From Cyanobium sp. M30B3 (GTDB taxonomy: Bacteria > Cyanobacteriota > Cyanobacteriia > PCC-6307 > Cyanobiaceae), in NCBI GenBank assembly GCA_018399015.1, contig CP073761.1:1054001-1118000 (forward strand): DNA of 64,000 nucleotides, in the 5' to 3' direction. Below are positions 42,186 to 50,772 of the stretch, piece by piece (the first letter of the stretch is position 1; each line of letters starts with the position of its first letter). The position numbers were made by a program, and so were the translations under genes. The notes under the pieces are model-generated. The model was not told the origin of the DNA. It worked only from the letters and a program-made list of their open reading frames with translations, and did not search any database.

Positions 42186-43001
42186 TCAGCCGTCCAGTCC
42201 GGCGCGCAGCTCGGCGCAGAAGCGGCCGGCCGCCTCCCCCACCGGCTGACCTGCCGCCGCCGCCGCCGCCATCGCCTTCACCAGGGCACTGCCCACGATC
42301 GCCCCATCGGCACCCCACTGGCGCACCTGGCGGGCCTGGTCGGGCCCGGAGATGCCGAAGCCCACGGCCACGGGCGTGTCGCCCAGGCCCTTGAGTTGCT
42401 GCACCAGCGGGCCCACGCGTGATTCCAGGCTGGTGCGCACGCCCGTCACGCCCGTGACACTCACCAGGTAAGTGAAGCCACGGCTGGCCTGGTGGATGCG
42501 GGCCATGCGCTCAGCTGGGGTGGTGGGGGCCACCAGCAGCACCAGATCCAGGCCGTGGCCCGCGGCGATGGAAGAGAGCTTCTCGCCCTCCTCCAGCGGC
42601 AGGTCGGGCACCACCAGGCCGGCGGCCCCGGCGGCGGCGGCATCGCGGCAGAAGCGGTCCATGCCGCGGTTGAGCAGGGGGTTGCTGTAGGTGAACAGCA
42701 CCACGGGAATGCTGAGCTCCCCCTTCAGCGCGCTGAGCATCTCCAGCACCTGGGCCGGCGTGGTGCCGCTGGCCAGGGCCCGGCTGGCGGCCGCCTGGAT
42801 CACCGGTCCATCGGCCAGGGGGTCGCTGTAGGGGATGCCCAGCTCGATCAGGTCGGCGCCGTGGGCCTGCAGGGCCAGCAGGGCGGAGCGGGTGGAGGCC
42901 AGGTCGGGGTCGCCCGCCATCAGGAAGGGCATCAGGGCGCAGGTGCCCTGGCTGCGCAGCTGCTGGAAACGCTGCTGGATCAAGGTGGCGGCGGCAGTCA
43001 C
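42186..43001 (-). CDS. trpA: tryptophan synthase alpha subunit
   Basis: A 271-residue TIM barrel with '[20 protein letters not shown]' (general acid Glu region), '[20 protein letters not shown]' (catalytic Asp), '[15 protein letters not shown]', '[10 protein letters not shown]' and '[20 protein letters not shown]' then '[13 protein letters not shown]'. It cleaves indole-3-glycerol phosphate to indole, which passes to TrpB. The gene stands alone without trpB in the window, as is common in cyanobacteria. It is followed upstream by DUF3007 and ndhL, a linkage also seen in related picocyanobacteria from memory. Confidence 0.95.
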   Translation of the reverse strand: MTAAATLIQQRFQQLRSQGTCALMPFLMAGDPDLASTRSALLALQAHGADLIELGIPYSDPLADGPVIQAAASRALASGTTPAQVLEMLSALKGELSIPVVLFTYSNPLLNRGMDRFCRDAAAAGAAGLVVPDLPLEEGEKLSSIAAGHGLDLVLLVAPTTPAERMARIHQASRGFTYLVSVTGVTGVRTSLESRVGPLVQQLKGLGDTPVAVGFGISGPDQARQVRQWGADGAIVGSALVKAMAAAAAAGQPVGEAAGRFCAELRAGLDG

Positions 43002-43036
43002 AGCAGCGGCGGGCTCGGGCGGTGTCGGCTGCGAGC

Positions 43037-43375
43037 CTATGCCTCGCCCGGTTGCTCGGGCTCGGCGGCGGCCTGCTCGAGCAGTTGCTGCTGTTCCTCC
43101 GGGCTCAGGGCGGCGAATTTTTTCTCCAGCACTTCGGTGGTGTGGGCGTCGTAGGCGGAGCGGTAGGTGCGCCGCTGCTGCATGTAGGTCATGTTGCCGG
43201 TCACGGCCCGCAGCAGGTAGGAGGCCGTCCAGCCCAGCACCAGCACCATCAGCAGGGCGGAGGCGGCGATGCCGGCGTTGAAGCCCTCCAGGCCGCCGGC
43301 CTGGAACAGGCCATAGCCCAGGGCACCGAAGCCCAGCACCGCCAGGCCGAGCAGCAGCGACTGACCCTTGGTCAC
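43037..43375 (-). CDS. DUF3007 family membrane protein
   Basis: A 112-residue protein: two transmembrane helices ('[20 protein letters not shown]', '[20 protein letters not shown]') and a charged C-terminal part ('[20 protein letters not shown]', '[20 protein letters not shown]'). This is the DUF3007 pattern found in cyanobacteria and plastids. Its start overlaps the ndhL stop by 4 bp, indicating coupling; a role linked to the NDH complex or thylakoid is possible but unproven. Confidence 0.85.
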   Translation of the reverse strand: MTKGQSLLLGLAVLGFGALGYGLFQAGGLEGFNAGIAASALLMVLVLGWTASYLLRAVTGNMTYMQQRRTYRSAYDAHTTEVLEKKFAALSPEEQQQLLEQAAAEPEQPGEA

Positions 43376-43629
43376 CGGCTGCCCTGCCCGGCCATGCGCA
43401 GGTTGATGAACGGCGCGAACAGAATCAGGCCCGGGAAGAACAGGAACACCAGCCCGTACACCCCGAAGCGCTCCAGCTTGCCCATGGTGGTCCAGCGCTT
43501 CACCATCCAGGCGTAGAGGGCCAGGGGCACCACCACCAGATAGGCCACCGCCAGGGCGCCATAGACGCCGAGCAGCAGCAGCAGATCCGGCGTGAGCGTA
43601 TCGAGAAGTGGCTGGAGGAACCCGGGCAC
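43372..43629 (-). CDS. ndhL: NAD(P)H-quinone oxidoreductase subunit L
   Basis: An 85-residue protein with two transmembrane helices, '[20 protein letters not shown]' and '[20 protein letters not shown]', and the conserved loop '[20 protein letters not shown]'. This is the oxygenic-phototroph-specific subunit NdhL of the thylakoid NDH-1 complex, needed for cyclic electron flow and CO2 uptake forms. It is coupled to the DUF3007 gene. Confidence 0.9.
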   Translation of the reverse strand: MPGFLQPLLDTLTPDLLLLLGVYGALAVAYLVVVPLALYAWMVKRWTTMGKLERFGVYGLVFLFFPGLILFAPFINLRMAGQGSR

Positions 43630-43692
43630 GGCGATCTGGCGAAGGTGGGTTTGGACGGGCGTGAAGCGAAGTTGGTTCGCCCGAAAGTGAAT

Positions 43693-43765
43693 GCGCCCGG
43701 CGGGATTCGAACCCGCACTGGGATCATTTTAAGTGACCTGCCTCTACCGGTTGGGCTACGGGCGC
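43693..43765 (-). tRNA. tRNA with anticodon UAA and short variable region
   Basis: A 73-nt cloverleaf on the minus strand: acceptor GCGCCCG/CGGGCGC (7 bp, perfect), D-arm, anticodon stem GGTCA/TGATC with loop CTTAAAA (anticodon UAA at 43731-43729), 5-nt variable region CCAGT, T-stem GCGGG/CCCGC with TTCGAAT loop. UAA reads leucine UUA. Leucine tRNAs normally have a long variable arm, which is missing here, so amino-acid identity is uncertain. No CCA is encoded next to the acceptor stem. Confidence 0.85.
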
Positions 43766-43780
43766 CGGCGCGCAGGGAGT

Positions 43781-44623
43781 CTATGGGCAGCCCTGGGAAG
43801 GCAGGCTCCGGTGCCAGTGGCAGAGCGGACCGGCCCCGGCGCCGATCGCCAGGCCCCGGCGCAGGGCCCCGCTCACGTAGTCCTTGGCGGCCACGATGGC
43901 CGGCCGCAACGCCAGGCCCCCGGCCAGGCCGGCGGTGATCGCCGCCGCCAGGGTGCAGCCGCTGCCATGGGTATGGCGGGTGTCGATCGCCGGGCTCACC
44001 AGCCACTCCAGGCCATCGCCGCTGCAGAGCAGGTCGCGGCCCCGCAGCCCGCTCAGGCCGCCCCCCTTGATCAGGACGGCCCGGCAACCGAGCTGGATCA
44101 GCTGGCGGGCGCAGTCCTCGATCTCCCGGGGGGTGCTCAGGGTTCGACCACTGAGCAGCTGGGCCTCATGCACATTGGGCGTGATCAGGCTGGCCAGGGG
44201 CAGCAGGCCCGCCATGGCCGCCACCGCCTCCGGCTCCAGCAGCACCGCCCCCGCCCGGGACACCATCACCGGATCAATCACCCGCGGGGCCTCGATGGGG
44301 CCGATCACGGCGGCGGTGGCCTCGATCAGAGAGGCGTTGAGCAGCATGCCGGTCTTCACCGCCGCCACCGGCAGATCCCGGCACACCGCCTCCACCTGGG
44401 CGATCAGGGCGGCGGCCGGCAGCCCATCCACCCGCTCCACGCCGCAGGTGTTCTGGGCGGTGAGGCAGGTGATGGCGCTGCAGCCGTGCACCTGCAGGGC
44501 GGTGAAGGTCTTGAGGTCGGCCTGGATGCCTGCTCCGCCGCCTGAATCGCTGCCGCCGATGGTGAGTGCCACCGGCGGCCGCAGCAACCGGGGGATTTCT
44601 GCTGGAGAGATGGGTGCGGGCAT
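43781..44623 (-). CDS. thiD: hydroxymethylpyrimidine/phosphomethylpyrimidine kinase
   Basis: A 280-residue ribokinase-fold enzyme: '[20 protein letters not shown]' then '[15 protein letters not shown]', '[19 protein letters not shown]', '[15 protein letters not shown]', '[14 protein letters not shown]' and the ATP/anion-hole motif '[20 protein letters not shown]'. It phosphorylates HMP twice for thiamine synthesis. Its start touches the stop of ktrA (shared base 44623), so it may be co-transcribed with the potassium genes. Confidence 0.93.
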   Translation of the reverse strand: MPAPISPAEIPRLLRPPVALTIGGSDSGGGAGIQADLKTFTALQVHGCSAITCLTAQNTCGVERVDGLPAAALIAQVEAVCRDLPVAAVKTGMLLNASLIEATAAVIGPIEAPRVIDPVMVSRAGAVLLEPEAVAAMAGLLPLASLITPNVHEAQLLSGRTLSTPREIEDCARQLIQLGCRAVLIKGGGLSGLRGRDLLCSGDGLEWLVSPAIDTRHTHGSGCTLAAAITAGLAGGLALRPAIVAAKDYVSGALRRGLAIGAGAGPLCHWHRSLPSQGCP

Positions 44624-45327
44624 CAGCTGCCCGGCAGGTCGGCCAGGGCCTCGCTGCTGCCCATCACCACCAGCAGTTCCCCGGACGCCAGCACGTGGGA
44701 CGCCGGCGGATTCACGGTGAGGTGGTTGTCCGGTCCGGCGGCCAGCACGTTCACGTTGAAGTTCTTGCGCAGATTGAGGTCGCGCAACGAGCGGCCCACG
44801 AAGGAGCTGGGCACCCGGATCTCCTCGATGAAGTTCTGGTCATCGAGGCGCAGGCGCTCCAGCAGGTTGGGGCGCACCAGCTCCATCCCCAGGCGATGGC
44901 CCTGCATCTTGGAGGGGAACACCACCCGGTCGGCCCCCACCCGCTGCAGCATCTTCATGTGCAGGTCGTTGGTGGCGCGGGCGATCACCTGCTTCACCCG
45001 GCTGCCTTCGCTGTCCTTGGCGATCAGGGTGGCGGTGATGCTGGCGGAGATCGGCTCACTCATGGCCACCACCACGGTTTCCACATCCAGCACGCCGGCC
45101 TCCCGCAGGGCCTCCTCATCGGTGCAGTCCACCACCCGGGCCTGGATGGCCGGATCCACCTGACGCAGGGCATCCACGGCTTTCTGGCTGCTGTCGATCG
45201 CCAGCACATCGGCTCCGGCCTTGATCAGCTCGCTGCACACGGCGGTGCCGAAGCGGCCCACGCCGATCACGGCGAAGCCGCCCCGGGCCGTGCCCTCGGC
45301 GGGGTTCCAATGCCACCAGTTGCCCAT
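44623..45327 (-). CDS. ktrA: Ktr/Trk potassium uptake regulatory subunit (RCK)
   Basis: A 234-residue protein. The N-terminal RCK domain has a nucleotide-binding '[20 protein letters not shown]' with Asp after beta-2 ('[13 protein letters not shown]'), then 'EADRVVF'-like RCK segments and a C-terminal RCK_C domain ('[20 protein letters not shown]'). It forms the cytosolic gating ring for KtrB, and binds ATP/ADP or NAD(H). It lies 60 bp downstream of ktrB on the same strand. Confidence 0.92.
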   Translation of the reverse strand: MGNWWHWNPAEGTARGGFAVIGVGRFGTAVCSELIKAGADVLAIDSSQKAVDALRQVDPAIQARVVDCTDEEALREAGVLDVETVVVAMSEPISASITATLIAKDSEGSRVKQVIARATNDLHMKMLQRVGADRVVFPSKMQGHRLGMELVRPNLLERLRLDDQNFIEEIRVPSSFVGRSLRDLNLRKNFNVNVLAAGPDNHLTVNPPASHVLASGELLVVMGSSEALADLPGS

Positions 45328-45387
45328 GGATCCGGGGTCTCCTTCTGCGATGAACGGGTTGCGATGAACGGGTTGAGAGGAACGGAT

Positions 45388-46794
45388 TCAGATGTAGAGC
45401 TCTTCGCGGGGGTAGCCCACCCGCGGTTGGGGCCTGCTGCCGTACACCGCCGAGAGCAGCAGCAGGATGCCCAGTCTGCCCACGAACATGCCCACCATCA
45501 GCACCAGCTGACCCCAGCGGTTGAGCTGGGCGGTGACGCCGAGATCCAGGCCCACGGTGCCGAAGGCCGACATGCAGGTGAACAGCTTCTCGAGAAAGCT
45601 GAAACGCGCGAGGCCGGAGGTGCCGGAGGAGGTGGGCCCGAGGCCCAGCAGCAGGGCCATCAACAGCACGAACAGCAGGGAGGCGATGGTGACGCCGATC
45701 GCCCGCAGCACCACGGTGGCCGGGATCTGGCGCTGATGGATCACCACCTCCTGGCGGCCCTGCAGGGTGGAGCGGGTGGCCCCCATCAGGGTGGCGAAGG
45801 TGGTGGTCTTGATGCCGCCGCCGGTGCCGCCGGGGCTGGCGCCGATGAACATCAGCACAATCAGCAGCAGCAGGCCCGCGTCGGAGAAGGTGGCGGTGGA
45901 GAGGGGCACGGTATTGAACCCGGCGGTGCGGGCACTGATCGCCTGAAACAGGCTCACCTGCAGCTTCTGGATCCACTGCAGGGGCTGCATCACGCCGCCG
46001 GTTGCGAACTGTTCGGTGAACAGCAGCCCCAGGCAGCCCACCACGATCAGCAGGCCACTGCTGCGCAGCACCAGGCGGGTGTGCAGGCTGAGGCGCTTCA
46101 GCCGGTTGAGGCGGTTGCGGTTGCTCCAGAGGTCGTTGATCACCCGCCAGCCGATGCCGCCCACCACCACCAGGGCAGCCACCGTGCCATTCACCACCGT
46201 GTTGTCGCGATAGCGACTGAGGCTGTCGCTCCAGAGGCCGAAGCCGGCGTTGTTGTAGGCGCTGATGGCATGGAAGAGCGAGGCCCAGAAGCGCTGCAGG
46301 GGGCTGCTGATGTCGGTGAAGCCGAAGCTGTAGAGCACCAGGGTTCCCAGCAGCATCACGCAGCCGCCCGTGATCAGGATGCCGTTGAAGGTGGGACCGA
46401 TTCCCCCCACGCCGAACTCGTCGAGGGTGCGGCCCCGATCCACCCTGGTGCGCAGACCGGCATGGCCCTGCACAAAACCCTGCAGAAAGGTGGTGATCGC
46501 CATCAGGCCCAGCCCGCCCGTGATCAGCAGGGCCAGCAGCAGCAGCTGGCCCACCAGGGTCAGCTCCTGCCCCACGTCGATGATGGAGAGGCCGGTCACC
46601 GTGATCGCCGAGGTGACGGTGAACAGGGCCTCCCAGAGCCCGACGCTGTCCTGGGAACAGAGCGGGCTGGCCATCAGCAGCGTGCCCAGGGCGATCACGA
46701 TCAGCCCGGTGATCACGGTGAACTGGGGCACCGTGAGCTGGTGGCGCCAGGTCTGCAGCGCCCCCCAGCGCTGATGCAGGAGCATGGACCTCAT
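45388..46794 (-). CDS. ktrB: Ktr/Trk potassium uptake membrane subunit
   Basis: About 468 residues with four M1-P-M2 repeats of the SKT superfamily. Pore segments carry the conserved glycine: 'TVTSAITVTGLSIIDVGQEL', 'FHAISAYNNAGFGLWSDSLS', 'ISARTAGFNTVPLSTATFSD' and 'MSAFGTVGLDLGVTAQLNRW'. 'IGASPGGTGGGIKTTTFATL' is the intramembrane gating loop. It imports K+, in Ktr systems coupled to Na+. The start is either ATG 46794 or, with a better GAGG spacing, ATG 46785. It is preceded by convergent-free space and forms an operon with ktrA and perhaps thiD. Confidence 0.92.
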   Translation of the reverse strand: MRSMLLHQRWGALQTWRHQLTVPQFTVITGLIVIALGTLLMASPLCSQDSVGLWEALFTVTSAITVTGLSIIDVGQELTLVGQLLLLALLITGGLGLMAITTFLQGFVQGHAGLRTRVDRGRTLDEFGVGGIGPTFNGILITGGCVMLLGTLVLYSFGFTDISSPLQRFWASLFHAISAYNNAGFGLWSDSLSRYRDNTVVNGTVAALVVVGGIGWRVINDLWSNRNRLNRLKRLSLHTRLVLRSSGLLIVVGCLGLLFTEQFATGGVMQPLQWIQKLQVSLFQAISARTAGFNTVPLSTATFSDAGLLLLIVLMFIGASPGGTGGGIKTTTFATLMGATRSTLQGRQEVVIHQRQIPATVVLRAIGVTIASLLFVLLMALLLGLGPTSSGTSGLARFSFLEKLFTCMSAFGTVGLDLGVTAQLNRWGQLVLMVGMFVGRLGILLLLSAVYGSRPQPRVGYPREELYI

Positions 46795-46857
46795 CGAGGC
46801 GCGGGAAGGGCGGCGAGCAGTGTCAATGCTGCACGTCAACTCGCCAAACCCTAGAGG

Positions 46858-47016
46858 TCAGGCCCTGGCCAGGCGCTCCGGAGCCCACTGGGCGATCAGG
46901 CTCTCCAGGCGGGTGAGTTGGTAGCGGGTGTGCTCGTTGGGGGACTGCTGGTAGGCGTCTCGGAGGGCCTGCCATTCCGCGTCGAGGGCAAACAGCACGG
47001 GATGGTTGTCGTTCAC
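46858..47016 (-). CDS. small soluble protein, hypothetical
   Basis: A 52-residue frame from GTG 47016, all helical and acidic/basic mixed ('VLFALDAEWQALRDAYQQSP', 'EHTRYQLTRLESLIAQWAPE'). The regular heptad-like spacing of Leu/Ala and absence of high-GC filler suggest a true small protein. It lies between ktrB and a hypothetical gene on the same strand. No family recognised. Confidence 0.5.
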   Translation of the reverse strand: MNDNHPVLFALDAEWQALRDAYQQSPNEHTRYQLTRLESLIAQWAPERLARA

Positions 47017-47052
47017 GGCGGCCAGACAGCTGCCAATGATCTTAAGTGATTC

Positions 47053-47472
47053 TTAAGTTGTGGTTCCGCTGCGGCTGTCGTGCAGGGGGCCATCGCGGTC
47101 GGAGCGGAACACCAGGCGCATGTCCTGCAGGTGCTCCTGGCAGAGGGCCACCAGGCGTTCCAGCACGGTGAGGGTCTGGGGTGCCCCCAGCCCCATCGAT
47201 TCGCGGCTGAGCAGCACCAGCTCCAGGGTCTTGCCGCCGCCTGGTTGCGACTGCACGTCGGCGAACAGCTGCATCCGTTGCTGGTCGCCCCCCTGGCGCA
47301 GCAGGGCGCCCAGGTGGGCACTGGTGCGGTGGTCCACCTCGGCGTTCAGGTCCTTCAGCACCGGCTCCAGGCCCTGGAGAATGGCGGCCGATTCAGGCTC
47401 GGATGCTCGCCCGTTCGGCTGACCGGCTTCCGCTGCGCATGGGGGCTGCAGAACCAGCAGAAACCGGGCCAT
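47053..47472 (-). CDS. hypothetical cytosolic protein
   Basis: A 139-residue protein beginning 'MARFLLVLQPPCAAEAGQPN', with a helical middle ('AAILQGLEPVLKDLNAEVDH', 'HLGALLRQGGDQQRMQLFAD') and a strand-helix end ('TLELVLLSRESMGLGAPQTL', 'TVLERLVALCQEHLQDMRLV'). The alternating beta/alpha pattern suggests a small folded domain, no family recognised. The CTTAAG sequence occurs twice (47041 and 47052) around its stop and the gap to the next small gene. It is divergent from the FAD oxidoreductase gene. Confidence 0.6.
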   Translation of the reverse strand: MARFLLVLQPPCAAEAGQPNGRASEPESAAILQGLEPVLKDLNAEVDHRTSAHLGALLRQGGDQQRMQLFADVQSQPGGGKTLELVLLSRESMGLGAPQTLTVLERLVALCQEHLQDMRLVFRSDRDGPLHDSRSGTTT

Positions 47473-47516
47473 AGGGCTGTGGATCGGCTAAGACGCTACT
47501 GCGTGTGGCTCCCTGG

Positions 47517-48725
47517 ATGCCTGCCCCAGCCCGTGCCGCCATTGCCGTGATCGGTGCTGGTGTGGCGGGCTGCGCCCTGGTGGCCCAACTCCGCCGCCTG
47601 GGCTTTGCCGGATCGATCACGCTCTGGGAAACCGGCCGGGGCCCTGGTGGCCGCGCCGGTTCGCGTCGCAGTCGCACGGATGCCGGCCTGGTGATCAACC
47701 ATGGCGCCCCCCTGCTGAACATCACCGGCGCGCCGGACCCCGCCCTGCTGCAGCCGCTGCTGGCCTCTGGATCGATCGAGCCCTGGGCGGAACCGGTGGC
47801 GATGCTGGAGGGGGAGTGCCGGCTGAACATCGGCCGCCCCGATGCCCTGGGCCAGGGACGGCTGTTCCAGGGCTGCGGTGGCATGGATCAGCTGGGCCTG
47901 GGCCTGCTGCGCCTGGCCGGGGACGCTGGCCTGGAGACCCACTACGGCACGCTCGTGCGGCACCTGGCGGTGGGTCCGGAGGGGTGCTGGCAGCTGCGCG
48001 CCACCGACGGCCAGCTGCTCGGCGAGGCCCACTGGCTGGTGCTCAGCGGCACCCTGCTGGCCCACCCGCGCTGCCAGCTGATCCTGGGCTGGCCCGATGT
48101 TCCCCTCGCCCAGGCGGCGTCCGCCCTGGGCGATTGGCAGCTCGACCACGTGCTCACCACCCTGGCGGGGGTGCGCTTCGAGGCGCGCACCAATCTCCTG
48201 CTGGTGTTCCCCCGGGAGCCGGCCCGGGCCTGGCGTGCCCTGCCCTTCCGGCTGGTGAATTTCGACGCGGCTGCCCAGCAGCGCTGGGGCCTCAGACGCC
48301 TCAGTATTCAGCCCCTGGCCGATGGCCGCTGTGCCGTGGTGGCCCACTCCAGCCACGCCTTCGCCGCCGACCATCTCGATGTGTACGGCTCCCGCTCGGC
48401 CATGGCCCGGCTGTTGCAGCTGCCGGTTGAGGTGTCGCGGGAAGACTCGGTGATCCGGTCGCTGACGGAGGCCGTGCTGCAGTGCCTGGCCCCGTGGATC
48501 GCCGGGATCGATCCCGGCGAGGCGGCACCCCAGCTGATGCGCTGGGGTGCCGCCTTCCCCCAACCGCCGGGGCTGCCGGCCGCGCTGATGCTCTGTGAGG
48601 CCAGTCGGGTGGGCTTCTGCGGGGACGTGATCGCCGGTGAGGGCTTCGGTCGGGTTGAAGGTGCGTTGCGCAGTGCCGAGCTCCTGGCCGCCCAGTTGGT
48701 GGCTCGGCTTGGATCGTTGTCTTGA
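47517..48725 (+). CDS. FAD-dependent oxidoreductase (renalase/amine-oxidase-like)
   Basis: A 402-residue flavoprotein with the N-terminal dinucleotide motif 'AIAVIGAGVAGCALVAQLRR', followed by 'LWETGRGPGGRAGSRRSRTD' and 'NHGAPLLNI', as in renalase-like NAD(P)/FAD oxidoreductases. The C-terminus 'VGFCGDVIAGEGFGRVEGAL' then 'RSAELLAAQLV' is the typical FAD-ribityl closing motif. The substrate is unknown; in cyanobacteria related proteins act on NAD(P)H isomers or carotenoid-like compounds. ATG 47517 is preferred over GTG 47505. Confidence 0.8.
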   Translation: MPAPARAAIAVIGAGVAGCALVAQLRRLGFAGSITLWETGRGPGGRAGSRRSRTDAGLVINHGAPLLNITGAPDPALLQPLLASGSIEPWAEPVAMLEGECRLNIGRPDALGQGRLFQGCGGMDQLGLGLLRLAGDAGLETHYGTLVRHLAVGPEGCWQLRATDGQLLGEAHWLVLSGTLLAHPRCQLILGWPDVPLAQAASALGDWQLDHVLTTLAGVRFEARTNLLLVFPREPARAWRALPFRLVNFDAAAQQRWGLRRLSIQPLADGRCAVVAHSSHAFAADHLDVYGSRSAMARLLQLPVEVSREDSVIRSLTEAVLQCLAPWIAGIDPGEAAPQLMRWGAAFPQPPGLPAALMLCEASRVGFCGDVIAGEGFGRVEGALRSAELLAAQLVARLGSLS

Positions 48726-48739
48726 TGCCCCTGCGGAGC

Positions 48740-48759
48740 GGCCGATCCGGCCACTTTTT
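48740..48759 (+). terminator. short rho-independent terminator
   Basis: GGCCG-ATC-CGGCC stem-loop followed by ACTTTTT, 15 bp after the oxidoreductase stop. Confidence 0.6.
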
Positions 48760-48804
48760 GCTGCCGGCGCTGGCAGGGGGCGCCACGCTGATTAGCGTGC
48801 CCCC

Positions 48805-49080
48805 ATGCAGGGTCCGTTCGGGGATTGGTTGCCGGAGGTGGTGGTCTTCCATCCCACCCGCTTTGACGATGCCCAGTCGATCGTGCTGGCCGTTCGCGAC
48901 CTCCAGACCGTGCTGGTGCACGCCGGTGCGATGGCCCCTGAGGAAGCCCAGCGGCTGATCGACTTCGTGGCCGGCGGGGTGGCCGCCATGGATGGGCAGT
49001 CCCAGTGTCTCGATGACCTCACCTTCGTGTTTGCACCGGAAATCGTGGCCATCACCAGGGATTCCGGCACCGCCAGCTGA
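48805..49080 (+). CDS. short SepF-domain protein
   Basis: A 91-residue protein that matches the SepF fold: 'EVVVFHPTRFDDAQSIVLAV', 'TVLVHAGAMAPEEAQRLIDF' and 'VAGGVAAMDGQSQCLDDLTF' then 'VFAPEIVAIT'. SepF tethers FtsZ to the membrane during division through an N-terminal amphipathic helix. Here that helix and linker are absent: the domain begins at residue ~10. It may be a second, soluble SepF-like protein. A CACGCT/AGCGTG hairpin sits directly upstream of the ATG and could affect translation. Confidence 0.75.
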   Translation: MQGPFGDWLPEVVVFHPTRFDDAQSIVLAVRDLQTVLVHAGAMAPEEAQRLIDFVAGGVAAMDGQSQCLDDLTFVFAPEIVAITRDSGTAS

Positions 49081-49091
49081 GCGGCGAAGGA

Positions 49092-49352
49092 TCAGGCCGC
49101 CCAGCCGGCCACGGTGGAGAGTTGCAGCCAGCAGCCTGCAGGGGCCAGCTTTTCAACCACGACGGCCTCGTGGCGGTCCTGGGCCATCAGGTGGGCGAAG
49201 GTCTCGGCATCGTCACGGCTGTTGAACCGTGCCGCGTTCACCTGTTGGGGGACGGTCTGCTCGTGGGAAACCTGCGGCCGCACGCGGTAGCGCCCCGCAG
49301 CATTCAGCTCAGAAGTGGCTGGAGGGGTCTGGAGCTCGCTTGGCTGTTCCAT
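49092..49352 (-). CDS. small hypothetical protein
   Basis: An 86-residue protein with a polar N-terminus and a C-terminal half 'NAARFNSRDDAETFAHLMAQ' followed by 'DRHEAVVVEKLAPAGCWLQL', a beta-alpha-beta-like pattern reminiscent of small sensory or accessory domains. No family recognised. ATG 49352 is chosen; the frame stays open upstream but with shadow-like composition. It converges with the SepF-like gene. Confidence 0.55.
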   Translation of the reverse strand: MEQPSELQTPPATSELNAAGRYRVRPQVSHEQTVPQQVNAARFNSRDDAETFAHLMAQDRHEAVVVEKLAPAGCWLQLSTVAGWAA

Positions 49353-49485
49353 CTCCCGATTCTGCAGGAGTTTTCGCCCTTGCGCGTGGGCCTGTTGTGG
49401 GAGTTGGCTGATCGTTCCCCATCGACCGCCGATGCCGATCAGGACTCCCCGCCCCACCCCCAGTGACCAGAATTCCCGCCCATGG

Positions 49486-49569
49486 GTGGTGAAACTGCAG
49501 ATCCTGGCGGCCGTGTTCGTGCCGATGCTGGGCCTCGGACTCTGGCTGCGCTCCCAGGGATTCTGGTGA
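49486..49569 (+). CDS. possible 27-residue single-helix membrane peptide
   Basis: GTG-GTG start, lysine, then a hydrophobic helix 'LQILAAVFVPMLGLGLWLRS' and stop. The composition resembles very short thylakoid or membrane peptides, but no known subunit is recognised and the start is non-canonical. Low confidence. Confidence 0.25.
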   Translation: MVKLQILAAVFVPMLGLGLWLRSQGFW

Positions 49570-49579
49570 GCGCCCCGGA

Positions 49580-50167
49580 TCAGGTGCCGCAACCCCGCCG
49601 GATCACCTCGGCGCGCAGGCCGTCGAGGTCGGCACTGCGGGGGGCCCGGGGATGGAACAGCAGGGTCCAGGCCAGGGGCACATCGCCGAAGTCCAGGGCC
49701 CGGTCGAAGGCCTCCAGCCAGGCAGCGGGGTCCTGGCCCAGCCGGGCCAGCAACGCAGCCGTGGCCTGCATGCGCTGTTCGGAGCCACCGGCCAGTTGCA
49801 CGTGGGCGAAGGCCCCGGCCGCTGCCCCCACGGGCCGCAGCTGCAGCAGCACGAACTCCCCGGGGGCGATCGGGGTGGCGGGCCAGTCCAGGGGGGTGAG
49901 GATCGGTCTTTCGTGGCTGCCGCTGCGCTGCCAGGCCGGCTGCCCTTCCCGCAGGATGCGCAGCTCCAGCAGGGGTTCCAGCACCACCAGCCGGGGGGTG
50001 GGGGTCGGCACGACCCCAAAGCCATCCACAGCCTCCACCGGCTCCACCCGCGGTGAGATCACGCACACAGCCACGGGCAGATCGTGGGGAGCGATGGCAG
50101 CGCTGGCCGGCAGCAGCGGCAGGGCCAGCAAGGTCAGCGCCGTCCAGCAGCGGCGGAGGTGACTCAT
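49580..50167 (-). CDS. exported protein of unknown function
   Basis: A 195-residue protein with a signal peptide ('ALTLLALPLLPASAAIA'). The mature part begins with a Cys-containing strand ('LPVAVCVISPRVEPVEAVDG'), contains beta-rich central segments ('RLVVLEPLLELRILREGQPA', 'PGEFVLLQLRPVGAA') and ends in helices with a final Cys ('RAEVIRRGCGT'), so one intramolecular disulfide is possible. The start ATG overlaps the stop of the upstream PilZ gene by 4 bp, so the two are coupled. No family recognised. Confidence 0.55.
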   Translation of the reverse strand: MSHLRRCWTALTLLALPLLPASAAIAPHDLPVAVCVISPRVEPVEAVDGFGVVPTPTPRLVVLEPLLELRILREGQPAWQRSGSHERPILTPLDWPATPIAPGEFVLLQLRPVGAAAGAFAHVQLAGGSEQRMQATAALLARLGQDPAAWLEAFDRALDFGDVPLAWTLLFHPRAPRSADLDGLRAEVIRRGCGT

Positions 50168-50571
50168 GGCCCCAGGTCCAGCCGGGACTCGGACTCGCCG
50201 AGCAGGTCGTGCCTGGAGAGGCCGGCGTTGGCGCGGGGATCGCCGCGCATCAGCATGGCCAGGAAGGTGCTCTGGAAGTCGATCGTCTCCAGGAACCGGG
50301 CTCCGGCGTAGGAGGCGACCCGCAGCCGGTCCACCCAGAGAATTTCAGCACGCGTGCGGATCGGGGCACCGATGCTGGGGGGCTTGAGGATCAGCGGGCC
50401 GCTGTGGCCCACCGCCACGACATGGCGCCTGGGAAAGAGCAGGCAGGCCCCGGATTGACTGACATCCCACAGCCGGCCGATCAAGGGCTTGCCTTCGGGC
50501 TGGAACTCCACCTCGATGTACACGCTGATGGCGGGAACGATGAATCTGGGTTCCCGGCGTGGCTGAACCAT
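50164..50571 (-). CDS. PilZ-domain protein
   Basis: A 135-residue protein that is essentially one PilZ domain: the N-terminal 'MVQPRREPRFIVPAISVYIE' carries the RxxxR c-di-GMP motif and 'GRLWDVSQSGACLLFPRRHV' carries the D/NxSxxG motif. It should bind cyclic di-GMP and pass the signal by protein contact. The partner is unknown; the coupled exported protein downstream suggests an envelope-related process. Confidence 0.8.
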   Translation of the reverse strand: MVQPRREPRFIVPAISVYIEVEFQPEGKPLIGRLWDVSQSGACLLFPRRHVVAVGHSGPLILKPPSIGAPIRTRAEILWVDRLRVASYAGARFLETIDFQSTFLAMLMRGDPRANAGLSRHDLLGESESRLDLGP

Positions 50572-50772
50572 GGTGGAAGGACGCCATGGATGAACATCGG
50601 CGGCTGCGTCATTGTGCCTAGCGGCCATCCTGCCGGCCCGCCTGGCGAGATCATCGCTGCCAACTTGGGTCGTTGCCGACGCGTTGCCGCCCGCCCAAGT
50701 GCCGCCCGCCCAAGTGCCGGCCGCCATCCTGGACGGCAACCCCAGCACCGCACCCACCCCATCGACCCAGCC

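Noticed and set aside
44566-46854. 762-codon frame on the plus strand opposite ktrB/ktrA/thiD
   Set aside because: His/Gln/Gly-rich shadow translation typical of high-GC antisense frames; the minus strand holds clearly conserved Ktr proteins.
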